From Actinomycetota bacterium (GTDB lineage: Bacteria; Actinomycetota; Thermoleophilia; Gaiellales; Gaiellaceae): a stretch of 5,339 nt of DNA. The position numbers and the translations under genes are program-made. Location: the NCBI GenBank assembly GCA_003170995.1, contig PMXT01000031.1, positions 1 to 5,339 on the forward strand. Reading direction: 5' to 3'. Shown in pieces: positions 4,371 through 5,339 of this stretch. The notes under the pieces were generated by a model. The model searched no databases, had not been told where the DNA came from, and worked only from the letters and a program-made list of their open reading frames with translations. Position 1 is the first letter of the stretch, and every line of letters starts with the position of its first letter.

Positions 4371-5339
4371 CTACTCTTCCAGACGCTCTTGTAGCTCGGT
4401 GAATTGATTGCGCAGGCGCGCTGGCAGCCGGTCGCCGAACTGGGCGAAGTGCTGCTCGATATCCGGCACCTCCGCTTGCCAGGCCTCCGCGTCCACGCGC
4501 AAGAGATCGCGGATGTTCTCCGGCGCGAGATCGAGCCCGGTCAGATCGAGGTCGCTCTCGTCGGGGAGGTTGCCGATGGGGGTCTTCGTGGCCCCGGCTT
4601 TGCCCTCTACGCGCTCGCACATCCAGGCAAGCACGCGGCTGTTATCGCCGTAGCCCGGCCAGAGCCAGTCGCCGTCGGCTGTCTTGCGGAACCAGTTGAC
4701 GTAGAAGATGCGCGGCGCCTTGTCGCCCAGCCGGTCGCCCATGTCGAGCCAGTGCTGGAAGTAGTCGGCCATGTCGTAGCCGCAGAAGGGCTGCATGGCG
4801 AAGGGATCGCGGCGCAGCTTGCCGACCGCGCCGATGTTGGCCGCCGTCGTCTCAGACGAGGCTGTTGCTCCCAGGAAGACACCATGATCCCAATCGAGCG
4901 CCTCGGTCACCAGCGGGACGACGCCGCTGCGCCGTCCGCCGAAGATGAAGATGTCGATCGGTACGCCTTCGGGATCCTCCCAGTCGGGGCTGATGACCGG
5001 GCACTGCGCCGCCGGGGCGGTGAAGCGGGCATTGGCGTGCGCGGCCGGGTCGTCGTTACCGGGAGCCCAGTCACGGCCCTTCCAGTCGATCGCGTGGTCC
5101 GGCGCCGGGACGCCCATCCCCTCCCACCAGATCTCGCCGTCGTCGGTGAGGGCGGCGTTGGTGAAGATCGTGTTCTCCCTGATCGTGTCCATGGCCATCG
5201 GGTTCGACTGGTACGAGGTTCCGGGCGCGACGCCGAAGAAGCCCGCCTCGGGGTTGATGGCGTAGAGGCGGCCGTCGGGGCCGATCTTCATCCAGGCGAT
5301 GTCGTCGCCGAGGCACTCGGCCTTCCAGCCCGGGATGGT
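4371..5339 (-). CDS. pckG: Phosphoenolpyruvate carboxykinase (GTP), C-terminal part
   Basis: GTP-dependent PEP carboxykinase, which converts oxaloacetate and GTP to phosphoenolpyruvate, GDP and CO2 in the cytoplasm: the first committed step of gluconeogenesis, with an anaplerotic role in the reverse direction. The gene runs off the right edge; the visible 322 residues are roughly the second half of a protein usually near 600 residues. Counting from the edge: the kinase-2/metal motif GDDIAWM is at 11-17, INPEAGFFGVAPGTS at 28-42, the substrate motif NARF at 103-106, FGGRR at 133-137, the guanine-pocket region PFCGYDMADYF at 184-194 and NWFRK with WPGYGDNSRVLAWM at 215-240. The P-loop (kinase-1, CGKTN type) should lie just beyond the edge. 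All motifs expected in this half are intact and there is no frameshift. The C-terminus is a typical helical, charged end (LQERLEE). A hairpin terminator follows. GC-rich codon use is consistent with a native core gene. Confidence 0.97.
   Translation of the reverse strand, partial: TIPGWKAECLGDDIAWMKIGPDGRLYAINPEAGFFGVAPGTSYQSNPMAMDTIRENTIFTNAALTDDGEIWWEGMGVPAPDHAIDWKGRDWAPGNDDPAAHANARFTAPAAQCPVISPDWEDPEGVPIDIFIFGGRRSGVVPLVTEALDWDHGVFLGATASSETTAANIGAVGKLRRDPFAMQPFCGYDMADYFQHWLDMGDRLGDKAPRIFYVNWFRKTADGDWLWPGYGDNSRVLAWMCERVEGKAGATKTPIGNLPDESDLDLTGLDLAPENIRDLLRVDAEAWQAEVPDIEQHFAQFGDRLPARLRNQFTELQERLEE

Overview
The window looks like a piece of chromosome from an uncultured, GC-rich, actinobacterium-like organism. 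Evidence for this is the GTP-dependent type of PEP carboxykinase, the Xer and amidase sequence styles, and frequent GTG/TTG starts. A Thermoleophilia-type lineage (Gaiellales/Solirubrobacterales) would fit, but that placement is inference. No rRNA or tRNA gene is visible.

Layout, left to right: (1) a small DUF2283-type protein gene on + (47-295); (2) about 315 bases with no recognisable gene (296-610); (3) a Xer-type tyrosine recombinase on - (611 to about 1459), complete in catalytic residues but with an unusually short linker before the HxxR motif; (4) a divergent intergenic region (about 1460-1750) with a dense cluster of TGACACC palindromes and small hairpins; (5) a secreted zinc N-acetylmuramoyl-L-alanine amidase on + (1751-2512); (6) a membrane acyltransferase-3 gene on + (2693-3880), clearly poorer in GC than its neighbours and starting at TTG; (7) a gene-poor 490-base stretch (3881-4370) holding a 12-bp inverted repeat, a frameshifted remnant with a HAD-phosphatase motif I, a pair of REP-like GC palindromes facing each other across a G/T-rich tract, and a strong hairpin terminator; (8) the C-terminal half of pckG on - (4371-5339), cut by the window edge.

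The genes do not form one pathway. The amidase and the acyltransferase both act at the cell envelope and lie in the same direction, but a 180-base gap separates them, so an operon is doubtful. pckG is central metabolism (oxaloacetate to PEP) and converges on the acyltransferase. I see no convincing new multi-gene system. The parts most worth a second look are the non-coding ones: the TGACACC palindrome cluster, the repeat and pseudogene graveyard between the acyltransferase and pckG, and the shortened Xer linker.
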